Assembly: GCF_002127325.2 (NCBI RefSeq)
Contig: NC_035441.2
Coordinates: 151,444,624-151,508,623 of the forward strand
Length of the DNA stretch: 64,000 nt
Source of the DNA: Helianthus annuus
Taxonomy: Eukaryota > Streptophyta > Magnoliopsida > Asterales > Asteraceae
Direction: 5' to 3'
A model generated the notes under the pieces. The model was not told where the DNA came from and made no database searches. It saw only the letters and a program-made list of their open reading frames with translations. Shown one piece after another: positions 20,614-31,758 of this stretch. The translations under genes and the position numbers were made by a program. How positions within the stretch are numbered: position 1 is the stretch's first letter; every line of letters starts with the position of its first letter.

Positions 20614-22251
20614 TTGATAAACATTCAGATGGAACACGCGGTTAATGAACCAGTTAATGAAGTTAATCAATCGGAACACAATAACGAGGATCACTTCCTA
20701 AACCGGCAAGACATAGAAAACATCGTCGCTCAAGGAATAGTTAATGCTATTCCAGCCATCGTCGCTGCGGTAAAAAGTCCTGTTGAGCCTTCACAAGCTC
20801 ACCCTAGTAAACGCACGCACGACGATACCTCCAGTAATAGTATTAATGGAGGAGGTAACAATAACAATGGGATGCAAGCCCCAATATACAAAAGAATGAA
20901 AGCTGCAACACCTGGTTGCACTTATAAAGAGTTCCTTGCCTGTAAACCTGTTGAGTTCGCAGGCAATGAAGGGGCGACTGTGGCACTACGTTGGCTAGAG
21001 AAAACCGAGGCAGTAATCAAAATAAGTAAATGTGCCGAGGAGGATAAAGTCATGTACGCTTCTCACCTTTTTAAAGAAGAAGCATTAGAATGGTGGAATA
21101 CGGTATTGCAAGCTAAGGGAAGTAACATGGCCTACGCCATGAGTTGGGAGGAATTTAAGCGTCTGGTGGAAAGGAAATTCTGCCCTGAATACGAAAAAGA
21201 GCAGATGGCGAATAAGTTTCTGAGCCATCGGATGGTGAATGTTGACTGTCGAGGGTATACTGCAAAATTCTTCGAGTATGCTCGAATTGTACCTACTCTG
21301 GCTTCGCCAGAACCGGTACTTATCTCTCGCTACATTTGGGGTTTAATTAGCGAAATCCGTGATATTGTCAAGGCTGCGAGACCCCACACGATCGATAATG
21401 CAGTGGAGTTAGCCAATACTCTGACTGACGGGCTAGTGCGTACGCGGGAGGAAAATAGGAAGAAGGAATTGGCTCAGAAAATTACCCAGGGGTTCCGTGG
21501 GGGTAATAATAGTAATTTCAAGAAAAGGGGAACTGGACAATCCTCCATTCCGCCACTTTGCAGGAACTGTAAAAAGAAGCATTTTGGAAGGTGTAATGAA
21601 ACCTGCAACTTTTGCAAAGCTGTAGGACATCGTGAAGAAAATTGCCGGAAGAAAACAAAAGTTTGCTTCAACTGTGGAGAAGCTGGGCATTTCCGACCAA
21701 AATGCCCTAAATTGGTTAAACCAGTAGACAATAAGGCTAAACCTGTAGAAGGAACTACTAAGAAAAACGCAAGAGCCTTTCAATTGACTACGCGGGAAGC
21801 TGAACTAATTCCTGACGTCATAGCTGGTACGTTCTTAGTTCATAACGTCTATGCGAAAGTATTATTTGACTCTGGTGCAAACCAGAGTTTTATCAATACT
21901 TCGTTCTGCCAAGCTCTTAATTTACCTTTAACCAACCTTAGGCAGATTTTTACGGTCGAAACGGCAGAGGGGAATTCTGTTAACATAGATAAGGTTTTGC
22001 AGAAGAAAAAAATAGAACTCTTAGGCCATAAATTTTCTGCAAACCTGTTACCTATGAATTTAGCTGGATTCGATGTGGTGTTAGGAATGGATTGGTTAGT
22101 AGTCAACCATGCTCGAATTCTCTGTGATAAAAATTCCATAGATATCCATACACCCACAGGAGAATTAGTAATGATTACAGGGGATAAGCCACAAAAGCCA
22201 CTAAAATTTATTTCAGTAATAAAGTTGGCCAGTTATTCAAGAAAACAATGA
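20614..22251 (+). pseudogene. gag-pro: gag-protease of the Tekay-like element
   Basis: The frame opens at 20614, but the first ATG is 20629 (MEHAVNEPVNE), again right after an ACATTCAG acceptor-like site. The capsid-type gag core occupies about residues 100-270 (ALEWWNTVLQ, SWEEFKRLVERKFCPE). Three cysteine/histidine knuckles follow: CRNCKKKHFGRC at 316-327, CNFCKAVGHREENC at 331-344 and CFNCGEAGHFRPKC at 351-364. The aspartic protease has its active site at LFDSGANQSFI (about 417-427) and the GMDWL motif near 494. The frame ends at an in-frame stop at 22249-22251, just before RT, so RT would not be made from this copy without readthrough. Gag forms the particle and packages RNA; protease matures the polyprotein. 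Confidence 0.9.
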
Positions 22252-22260
22252 ATAGTATAT

Positions 22261-23157
22261 ATGGTTTCAGTAGTTGCTAATACCAAAAGTAAGGAACTTA
22301 AGGACATTTCCATAGTATCAGAATACCCGGATATCTTTCCAGAAGACCTACCAGGTTTACCACCCGATAGAGAAGTAGAATTCAGAATTCATCTAATTCC
22401 AGGAACTATACCGATAGCCAAGGCACCTTATCGGTTGGCACCCACTGAAATGCTAGAATTAAAGAAACAGTTAGATGAATTACTAAGAAAGGGTTTATAC
22501 AACCAAGTTCCTCTCCGTGGGGAGCTCCAGTATTGCTTGTAAAGAAGAAGGATGGGTCAATGAGAATGTGTATCGATTATAGGGAATTAAATAAGGTTAC
22601 AATTAAGAATCGATACCCATTACCTAGGATTGATGATCTTTTTTATCAGTTGCAAGGAGCTAGATATTTTTCTAAGATAGATTTGCGCTCTGGATATCAT
22701 CAATTGAAGGTACAAGAAGAAGACATACCTAAAACCGCTTTCAGAACTAGGTATGGACACTACGAGTTTACAGTCATGCCCTTCGGGCTAACAAATGCTC
22801 CAGCAGCATTCATGGACATGATGAATAGAATCTATAAACCGTATTTGGATAAATTTGTAATCGTTTTCATCGACGATATACTTATTTACTCCAAAAGTCA
22901 GGAGGAACATTGTGAGCACCTGCATGCACTCTTAACTTTGTTAAGAAAGGAAAAGCTTTACGCCAAATTCTCGAAGTGTGAATTTTGGCTACAAGAAGTG
23001 CAATTTTTAGGTCATATGGTGAATCACAAAGGTATTCATGTAGATCCCTCTAAAATCGAAGCGATCACCAAATGGAAGGCCCCGCAATCGGCTACGGAAG
23101 TTAGAAGTTTTCTAGGATTAGCTGGATACTATAGACGATTTATTAAAGATTTTTTCT
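22261..23157 (+). pseudogene. Reverse transcriptase of the Tekay-like element, frameshifted
   Basis: The segment begins with the conserved linker ([24 protein letters not shown]), breaks frame near 22495, and continues in another frame from about 22497 to 23157. It shows the RT motifs in order: [30 protein letters not shown] (first catalytic Asp), [22 protein letters not shown] (the catalytic DD pair) and FLGHMVN. A second frameshift in a T run near 23153 separates it from RNase H. Reverse transcriptase copies the element RNA into DNA in the cytoplasmic particle. This copy is inactive as written. Confidence 0.93.
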
Positions 23158-24400
23158 AAAATAGCAGTTCCATTAACTAAGCTAATCTGTAAAGCCGTAA
23201 AATTTGAATGGGGACCCAGACAGGAGGAGGCTTTTAGGATTTTAAAGCAAAAGTTAACAAACGCCCAAATCTTAGCATTGCCGGAAAGAACAGAAGATTT
23301 TGAAGTATACCGCGATGCTTCTAAGCTAGGATTAGGATGTGTGTTAATGCAACGCAAAAAGGTAATTGCGTATACCTCAAGGCAATTGAAAAAGCACGCG
23401 GAAAACTATATGACTCACGACTTAGAATTGGGAGCGGTAATTTTTGCCCTAAAAATTTGGAGACATTATCTGTATGGAAGTAAGTTTACCGTTTATACAG
23501 ATCATAAAAGCTTAAGGTACATATTTGGGCAAAAAGAACTAAACATGAAGCAAAGAAGATGGATGGAAATTTTAAGCGATTACGACTGTGATATTCAGTA
23601 TCACGAAGGAAAAGCAAATGTAGTCGCAGATGCCTTAAGTCGTAGGTATCATGAAAAGCAAAAGCGAGTTCGTGCACTTAGATTAAATCTACAGTTAGAT
23701 TTAATGGAACAATTGAAGAATTTTCAAGCAATAGCAATCAAGGATGATGTTGAAGAAATGAAAGGACGAATAAAAGAATTGGAGCAAGGAGCTGATGGAA
23801 TTTGGAGATTCCATAAGAAAAGAATTTGGGTACCTAAGCAGGGAGATTTAAGAAGTAAGATTTTAGAGGAAGCTCATAAATCTAGGTATACCTTGCACCC
23901 TGGAAATAATAAGATGTACCAAGATTTAAAAAATAATTTCTGGTGGATAGGAATGAAAAAGGACATAGCTAGTTATGTATCTAAATGTCTTACTTGTTCA
24001 CAAGTTAAGGCAGAACATCAGAAACCTTCAGGGTTACTTCAACAGTTAGAAATGCCTGTTTGGAAATGGGAACTAATAACCATGGATTTTATTACTAAGT
24101 TGCCCAAAACCAGAAAAGGTAATGATGCGATTTGGGTAATTGTGGATCGATTAACCAAGTCAGCTCATTTTCTACCCATGAAAGAAACTTTCAGCATGGA
24201 AAGGTTAGCCAAATTATACGTAGACGAAGTAGTATCCTTACATGGAGTTCCACTCTCCATTGTATCTGATAGGGATAGTCGTTTCACTTCACATTTCTGG
24301 ACAAGTTTCTAAGAAGCCATGGGTACACGATTAAATTTAAGTACAGCTTATCATCCTCAAACAGACTGACAAAGTGAAAGGACAATTCAAACTTTAGAAG
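23155..24400 (+). pseudogene. RNase H and integrase core of the Tekay-like element
   Basis: The frame resumes at about 23155. RNase H motifs include an altered first catalytic region (VYRDASKLGLGCVLMQ), ELGAVIFALKIWRHYLYG and YTDHKSL, ending with the chromovirus NVVADALSRR phrase. The integrase part shows the HHCC zinc region ending CLTCSQVKAEHQKPSGLLQ, then MDFITKLPKT with the first catalytic Asp, and VSDRDSRFTSHFW with the second. In-frame stops follow at 24310-24312 and 24367-24369, inside the highly conserved LSTAYHPQTD neighbourhood. The integrase inserts cDNA into the chromosome; this copy is broken. Confidence 0.92.
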
Positions 24401-24402
24401 AC

Positions 24403-25123
24403 ATGCTCAGGGCATGTGTAATAGATTTTGGTGGAAACTGGGATGATCATCTACCCCTAATTGAATTCTCCTATAACAATAGTTATCATTCAAGCATTGA
24501 AGCTGCCCCGTTCGAAGCACTGTATGGACGAAAGTGTAGAACTCCAGTTCGTTGGGCAGAAATAGGAGAAAGTCAATTATCAGGTCCTGAGATTGTGCAA
24601 GAGACCACTGACAAGATAACTCAAATTAAAGAAAGATTAAAAATGGCTCGAGATCGCCAGAAGAATTATGCAGACAATCGACGCAAGCCACTAGAATTCC
24701 AGGTCAGTGACAAAGTACTCTTGAAAGTTTCTCCCTGGAAAGGAATAGTTCGATTTGGTAAGAAGGGAAAGCTAAGTCCAAGATATGCAGGACCATTCCC
24801 AGTAATCCACCAAATAGGGCCAGTTGCCTATCACTTACAACTACCAGAAGAATTAGCCGGAGTACACGATGTGTTTCATGTATCCAACCTCAAGAAATGT
24901 TTATCTGACGAATCCCTGGTAGTACTTCTTCAAGATGTAGAGGTAAATGAAAAGTTAAAATTTGTGGAAAAAACCATTGCAGATTGAGGACAGAAAGGTC
25001 AAGTTTCTCAAACACAAACGACTAGTACTAGTCAAAATCAAGTGGGATTCGAAGAGAACACCGGAGTGCACTTGGGAACTAGAATCAGAAATGAAGCGGA
25101 AATATCCTCATCTATTCCACTAA
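24403..25123 (+). pseudogene. Integrase C-terminus and chromodomain-like tail
   Basis: The frame continues with the integrase C-terminal domain: [18 protein letters not shown] motif, the [20 protein letters not shown] motif and [21 protein letters not shown] frameshift in an A run near 24970 moves the reading to another frame, where [20 protein letters not shown] and ECTWELESEMKRKYPHLF can be read up to the stop at 25121-25123. The last stretch resembles the chromodomain-like tail of Tekay-type chromoviruses, which is thought to guide integration to heterochromatin. Confidence 0.9.
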
Positions 25124-25148
25124 ATCTCGAGAACAAGATTTTTTATTA

Positions 25149-25160
25149 AGGTGGGGAGGA
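25149..25160 (+). other. Polypurine tract of the Tekay-like element
   Basis: AAGGTGGGGAGGA-type purine run immediately before the 3' LTR. Confidence 0.9.
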
Positions 25161-26497
25161 TGTAACAACTCTTACCAAAACTATTAAGTTATTATTTTAT
25201 TTAGGAAACCCTAATTAAGACCCCCAAGTAATCCTGCAAAACCCTAAAATTTTCAAAATAATCAGAATCAGGATCAGGGCCCCTAAAACTCAAGGGGGTA
25301 AACCCTAATTGACGATTATCATCACAACTTGCTGTCGAAATCAAATTTTCATGAAACGTCGACTCAGCAGGCCTAGGCTGGTGATCAAGCAAGCCTACCC
25401 TATTTGGCCTTCCCCCGCGATATGTGACAGGTGCAGAGGATCCTGTCGCGACACGCGGGCGGGTCCAAATTAGGGTATAAATACAGGTGCTTGGGACTTG
25501 AAGTTTGGCGCTATTTCGATGTTAAAACTCGCTTCGTACACTGAGTTATACGCTGTTTACTTCAAAACACACACACCGCACAAAACGCCGCCACAACGAC
25601 AGGGTAATAACTCGATCGCTGCTACGATTCAATATCCGATCGATTGAAACTATCCAATGGATGTTTAAGTGCTGCCCACATTAGGGTTATACTTTGTCAT
25701 TCGTTGTGAATTCGATGGATGTTTAGTATTGCACTTTGTCATTCGTTGTGAGGGTTGTATCTCGTGAGTTATCGTAAATGTTGTATTAGTTACTAACCTA
25801 GTTCGTGTGCATTGTTGTTTAAATTAGGTTATCAGGCTTATCAGTAGGCTAAACTCTGCCCGTATAAATCTGCAATGTGAGTTATTCTCTTTTTACCAAA
25901 TTTGCTTTCAAAATCATGTTTGGTTTTAAAGTTATAATTACAGGGATTAAGTTTTTGTAATCTTCAATTACTGCCGGTATGTGGGGTTTTGTATACATTA
26001 CTTGATACCCGTCACCATTGGACAACGAGTTAGCCAATGGGTGATCTGACCATAGTCACAGATACAGTCGAGTAACAAATACCGATTTGGGGTAATTGGT
26101 TGATAGAAGCATTGTAATCTCCCTTAATACTGTGGATTATAACAATGTGTCGTTTTGTGCAACTTAAATGACTCGCCAGTATTTCTTGCTGATAAAACCT
26201 TTTTAAAACATGTTTCAGGTGATCTGCTGTGAATTAAGGAAAAAGTGTTGTGGAGCACTAGCAAGCTTGAAGTAGTGGCTTAATAAAATAAATAAACATG
26301 TTTTGTAAACCAGGGGTTTCTCGGTGAAATTCCCTTATTGTAAATTATGGGTTTTATCCCGAATTGTGAAATAAAATAATCGGGCATTACAAGTTTTAAA
26401 AGATCCTGTTAAAATTTCCGCTGCCATAATAAACAATACCACGGGTTTCTGTCCCGCGGCTCCTGGACCGGGTCAAAACGGGTCGGGGGCCGTGACA
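25161..26497 (+). repeat. 3' LTR of the Tekay-like element
   Basis: 1337 bp, about 97-98 % like 17654-18995 by eye, with scattered single-base changes and small indels. Ends CCGTGACA. Confidence 0.95.
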
Positions 26498-26530
26498 TTG
26501 TTAATCTTGGATTTCCTCTAAATCCTTAAC
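26498..26530 (-). other. Short bridge of copia element A between two insertions
   Basis: About 33 bp of element A separates the gypsy LTR end (26497) from the SIRE-like element. TTAAC at 26526-26530 recurs at 39149-39153 on the far side of the SIRE-like element. Confidence 0.65.
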
Positions 26531-26536
26531 CTCAAC

Positions 26537-27150
26537 ATGCTTTCAATCATACATTTTCAACACAGAATCAAATGATTAAATTTATTTCAAACTTTGATTA
26601 CCTTGCATGTATGATTCGCAAACTCCCCCTCAGCCCGAGCTCAGTGTTTGTTCGTGCAGGAAGAAGATGGTGAATGAGCTAAACAGAACAGTATAGAGTA
26701 CTGTTCTATTTATAGGCACTTGCAAACCACTGAGCATCTAAGCTGACGTCACCATGAAAGTGACATCTAACCTCCTAACAAACTCTAACCTCTGATCTAT
26801 ACAAACACTGCTATGCTAACTACTGATATTACATTTTAATACACAAAACAAACATAAACTGTTGCTGCATCCTTCCACTGCTGTGAACCCAGCAGTACTT
26901 GTCATGATCTGCAGTGCTTGAACCAAGGCAGTAGATTGAGCAGCAGAGCTTTAGTTCTTCAACAGACTTTGACTTGATCAGCAGTTGTAGGTCAGCAGAT
27001 TGCATGATCAGCAGATAGGAGGTCAGCAGATGTTGAAACCACTTTCAAGGGGAGAGACTTGCAACCAAATATCAGCTTATTCTGGATCCACTACTCTGAT
27101 CCAGTTTTGGCTTTCATTATCTGTTCCTTTGGCAGGGTTCAATCCCAACA
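26537..27150 (-). repeat. 3' LTR of the SIRE-like element, truncated
   Basis: Matches 38534-39148 from ATGCTTTCAATC to the terminal TCCCAACA with few differences, but lacks the other ~116 bp of the LTR (38418-38533), which would be its outer end. The six bases CTCAAC lie between the presumed target duplication and the LTR match. Around 26955-27030 the word GATCAGCAG or GTCAGCAG occurs five times. Confidence 0.9.
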
Positions 27151-27163
27151 ATCTCCCCCTGGA
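27151..27163 (-). other. Polypurine tract of the SIRE-like element
   Basis: On the minus strand CCAGGGGGAGAT abuts the 3' LTR end at 27150. Confidence 0.85.
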
Positions 27164-27199
27164 ACAGATAATGCCAAAACTCTTCATTATTATAGATCT

Positions 27200-30100
27200 T
27201 TATTGCCTCATCAGCAGTTCCCTTATTTGCCCTTTGAGTTGTAATTCAAAGGTTAAGGCATCTGTATCATCATCATCCCTACTAAGTGGAAGATCAAGGA
27301 GATCCTGTAAATCTTCAAGACTCTGGCCAAGAGCTTCTTCCCTTGTTAATTTCTTCACTTCTCCACTAGACTTGAACACTGTCAGTACGTGGGTCTGTTT
27401 ATCAGTTTTCCACTTTAGTACTTTTGAGCCAGGTGGGTTTCTTGGGAGATTTTTCTTTGATGAGGTGTTTGGTGATGCTGGCCTATTAATGACTGGCTGA
27501 GTAGTACTTGCAGATTGTTCCAGTTCAGATTCTTTTTTCATCATTAACATAATGCCCTCTTTTACAAGGTCACTTCCAGCAATTAGATCTTGAACTGTTT
27601 CAGCACCAAACTGGTTTTGACTCCTTCTTTTGTAGATGGCAGCACCAGTAGGAGCAGTGGTTCTTTTGGCTTGCAGCTTTGGTGGTCGTTTTGAGACCTC
27701 TGCTTTGGAGTAGTCAGGTTTTTGTGGAGCTGTTGGATCTTTCTTCCTAAGTTCCTCCAACCTTTTATTGGTGGCCCTGACTCTCGCTTCTCCCCACTTT
27801 GACACAGAATTCTTTGACCCATAATCAGCTGTTACTAGCTCCTCTTTCATTCTCTTCAACTCTAAGGCCTTGTCTGCTTCAACTTGTTTGAATTTTTCAG
27901 GAGGAAACTGCTTGACCTTATTTTTTATCATTTCATGAATCCTGGCTACTTCTTTTTCAAGCTCAGGAATGGTCCAGTTTTTGTACATATGTTTCCCCCC
28001 CTTGTATTCCTTGTAGGTCATGATATTTTCAATGTAGTCTTTTCTCAGGGACTCATCTGCCCTTTCAGAGATTTGCTGACATACATTTTTGGCAAACTGC
28101 TCCATAGATCTGACATGTGTGAGTAGAAACTGATAGTTTTGTTGGAATTCTCTATCAGATTTCCCATGTTTATTTTTGATTGAGATATCCTCTACCTGCT
28201 TGGCCTTGATTTTCAAGTATTCTTCAATATTATCTGGCCTGGGATATCCTTCAATTGATGGTAAACTCCTTTTGGCAGGGTCATCCTCATAGTAGAAAGA
28301 TTTGATCTCTTCCCTTACTGCTATGAGTTCCAAAGGAAATAAAACACCTGCAGGAGGTAATGGCTTTTGGATTTGAGCTGAAGAGAGAGGAATGGGTTTT
28401 GGAATTGTGACAAGTGCTTGGGATTTTGAAGCTGTTGGTGGTGGTGATGGAGAATCATCATCTGGTATGATCACCCTTCTCCGTTTTATTTTAGGAGAGG
28501 CAGTGGTTTGTGATTGACTAACAGTTGTTGAAACAACTGGTGTTTCAACCACTGTTGTCATTACAACAGATGTTGTAACATCTGCTGTCTTCTGCTTTTT
28601 GGCAGGATGTGATGGTGGAGATGTTGTTTTAAGTGGTGATAGGGCAGTGATAGTGGTGTGTGATGAAGTGGTGTGTGTTGAAGTGAGACCAGTTGTTGTA
28701 ACAACTGAAGTATCAGTAGATGTTGGTACAACAGAGGTTGCAACAGCTGTTTGGGTGGAGGTTTGATGTTGGTGGCTTTTGGATAGTGGTTTTGAAGTAT
28801 GCTTTGGAAGACTGGATGGTGTGGATTTGGGTTTCCTTACTTTTCTAGTAAGATTTATTTTTGGAACAGGAATATGATCATCCTTTTCACCAGAACAACC
28901 CTGCGCATTCAGCTTCATGAAAGCTCTTTTCTCCTCATTCCACCTTGATAAATCCTTTGCCGCTCTATCCCTTTTTACACTTATGACAGCATCATCAAGT
29001 GCATTCTGGGTAACATCAACCTTCTTACTACCATCTGGCAAGGGAATATTTCTAAGCATTGCATCCTTTTCTGGATCAAGATACAACCCATTATCAATCC
29101 CTTTCTTTGTCCACTCCTTAATTTTCTCCCCCTATCTGGAGGGAATTCATCAATATAAAGAACAGTCGGAGGAGCAGTGCCAGTGGTTGTCAATAGATGG
29201 GCCTTGATAGCCTTGATGTCAGCTTTTGTATCCTTGAACCTAGTCTCCATTGTATTTTTCAGATCTTGAACATGTTTTTCATGTTGTTGTTCAGCCAGTT
29301 GATGTTGTTGTTGGAGAAAAGGTTGAAAAAGGGTCCAGAGCTCATTTGTAACATCTGCTGAAGGAGGAGCAAGTGCTTGAGGTGGAACAGCAGTGGATTG
29401 TACCATTTGAACTGTCAACAACTGATGCAGCATGTCTTTGATTTCTCAACAGTGGTATCCAGTTTTTCAACTCTGTCCGTCAAATCCTGGTACTTTAAAC
29501 CATCACCCAACTGAATGGGATCATCTGATTTCCCACTAGCAGTGGTTTTATCAGAGGTTGAAGTAGGGAGTATACTCCTAATATCAACAACTGATGCCCC
29601 TTTTTCTTGGTACTGCGGTCTTCTTCCTTCAACACTTGATAATCTTTTAATTGAACCAGTGGTTAATACAAACTCACTAGCAGATAACAGATGGAAGGAA
29701 TTGCCTCCAAGGAAGTCTTATTGGTGTAACCACTGTCCAAGTGTAAACCTGTAGGTTCAACACTTGTAGTGGCTGCTTCACTTGGATTACCACCAAGAGT
29801 TACTTGTAACTCAAGGGGTGTAACCTCCTCAGGTTGTGTTGGTGGGTTAGCAAAGATTGATACATCAAGCCCAGTCTCATGTTGAGGTATATTCTCATGA
29901 ACAGGTGAGTGAGAAGGACTGGTTTGTGCTAGGTTCAGATCAATTGCATCCAACAGTAGTTTGGTGTTTGGGGGAATTGGGGATGTGAGTTTGGGTGTAG
30001 AAAGAGGAGTTGCCCCGGGTATTGGGTTGTGGATGATGGAAACGAGTGCTTCCAGAGCATCATGATGTGGTGACCCTTGTTGTACAACCTGTTCTTTTTG

Positions 30101-31191
30101 TGAAGAGACAGGAGGAGTTTCAGCTATGGGTTGAGATATTATTACCAACTGCTGTGAGGAAGTAGCAGCAGTGGTTTGTTGTGACTTTTGTGCTGTCACA
30201 GGCAGTTGCTCTGGTATCTCATCCTCCAGAGTTGCCTTTTTGATGGGTTTGGGGGGTTTTTGATTTTTCTTTTTCTGTGGCTTTTTGGTGATTTTACGTG
30301 TGGGTTTCAAGGCAGTTGTTTGGCTACCTTGATCACCTTGAGTAGTGGGCTCAGCAGCAGATACCTAAGGAGCAGTGTTTGCTACTAAAGTCTGCTCAGG
30401 CATCTCCGCTTGTGTTTTGCAAGGTGTTGAAATTCTTGTAAATGTTTCAGCAGTTAAGCTGTTTATCTGAAAAGAGTCACTTTGGTTTATTACCGCAATA
30501 TCATATTTACTGAATTTTTTTCTCAAAATAATAACTCAAAAATCTTGGAAACAGTAAAAATGATTTTGTTTCAACATTTTTAACCAAATCATTGAAGATT
30601 ACCTGGGAATAATTAAAGTTTTCCTCTTGAAGAATAGCATATCCCAGGTTTTGAATCTTCATTGGTATTTCATTAAAAGAAGTGGTTTTATTTGAAACAC
30701 ACATGAGGAGGGTATGGAATAAAAATCGTGTTGCCGAAGGGAAGAAACCTTTTTGTAAGGTATCCCTCTTCATCATCGTGTCTGCATACCCTCGCTCAAT
30801 GAAGTCAATTTTTAACTCGTTTTTAGGGAAAGAAATTGTACCTTCCTGATCATCGAGCTGAAAGACCTCTGATATGGATTGCGGTGTGATTCGGACTGCT
30901 TTCTTCTGCAGAGTAGAGTTAATGGCTATGACATCTTCTCCTTGTGTTTCAAGGGTACATTTTTTTCCAAAACTCTCTCTGAGTTTGCAGGTAAATGGGT
31001 GCATCAGCGGTTAACAAAGTTTTGTACTTTGATGCATTGAGCATATCGAGGATGGAATCAAATGTATCGATGGTGCCGGGTTTTGTGAGAAGACCCAGAA
31101 GATTATGAGATGGTTTGTGTGGGATTTCTGTAGAGGTAGCCTTTTGAGAGGCCCCTTTAGAAGATTTTGCGGATGATTTTGATTTTGTCAT
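27200..31191 (-). pseudogene. Large 3' ORF of the SIRE-like element (env-like position), broken
   Basis: Transcription runs from ATG 31191 (MTKSKSSAKSSKGASQK) to the stop near 27200, about 1300 codons, in pieces: 31191-30949, 31004-30507, 30310-29663, 29433-28981 and 29086-27200. At least two frameshifts (near 30980 and 29110) and stops near 30505 and 30364 interrupt it. The N-terminal part looks globular. Next come Lys/Pro- and Ser/Thr-rich stretches, with a nuclear-signal-like KIKRRR, then a long charged, probably coiled-coil part (EELRKKDPTAPQKPDYSKAE). SIRE-lineage elements are known for an envelope-like ORF in this position, but I see no signal peptide or clear membrane segment here, so a true envelope role is doubtful. 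Confidence 0.7.
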
Positions 31192-31758
31192 TTTGACGAT
31201 GAGAATCGAAAATGAGATTGTGAAGAAACTTGATGAAATGTGATGGAAACTGTTTTGAGAAGAGAACTTTTAAGAATTCAATTCGACAGTGAAACTTTGT
31301 TTGGGGTTTGAAAGGGGGTTTTATGGAGAAAAAGTGAATGCTGACGTGGCAGCGGTTACATAAGGTCTGACCACTAAGTACTATCCGCATGCCATCCCCT
31401 GGTGAAGTGAAGGACAGTACTTTTGAACAGTACTTTTTGTGACAACAACTGATGAAGGCAGTAGTTGTAACGGACATGGAGACCAGTGGCTGCTTTTAAC
31501 TATCAGTAGATAGCACAGCAGTGGATACAACACTGATTTTGAATATCAGTGCTTATCAGAGGAAAATGAGAACATGGGATGACTTTCAGCAGAGGACAAA
31601 CTTTTGGAGTAGAGTAGACTTTTGAACCCATCAGTGGTTATGGCAGACTTTTAGGATATTTAATGAAAGATTCATTTTTAGCTATTTTTAAGGATGGATT
31701 TTTTATTTTCTGAAAACATTTTAATGCTTTTATTCATAGAAAAACAGGATTTTGCCTG
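31192..31758 (-). other. Spacer between RT and 3' ORF of the SIRE-like element
   Basis: No coding region supported. It contains several CAGTGGTT and CAACTGATG words typical of this element. Confidence 0.55.

Larger units (their letters stand above)
17654..26497 (+). mobile_element. Tekay-like chromovirus Ty3/gypsy element, nested in A
   Basis: LTRs at 17654-18995 (1342 bp) and 25161-26497 (1337 bp) begin TGTAGCAACT or TGTAACAACT and end GTGACA. A Met-tRNA primer site, two extra ORFs, gag-protease, RT, RNase H, integrase, a chromodomain-like C-terminus and a polypurine tract follow in plus orientation. Flanking bases TGGTT (17649-17653) and TTGTT (26498-26502) look like a 5-bp target duplication with one change. 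The polyprotein is broken by several frameshifts and stops, and the LTRs show scattered differences, so it is not fresh. Confidence 0.93.

Noticed and set aside
27000..27500. Plus-strand ORF of 166 codons over the SIRE-like LTR end
   Set aside because: It is the antisense shadow of the 3' ORF and LTR.
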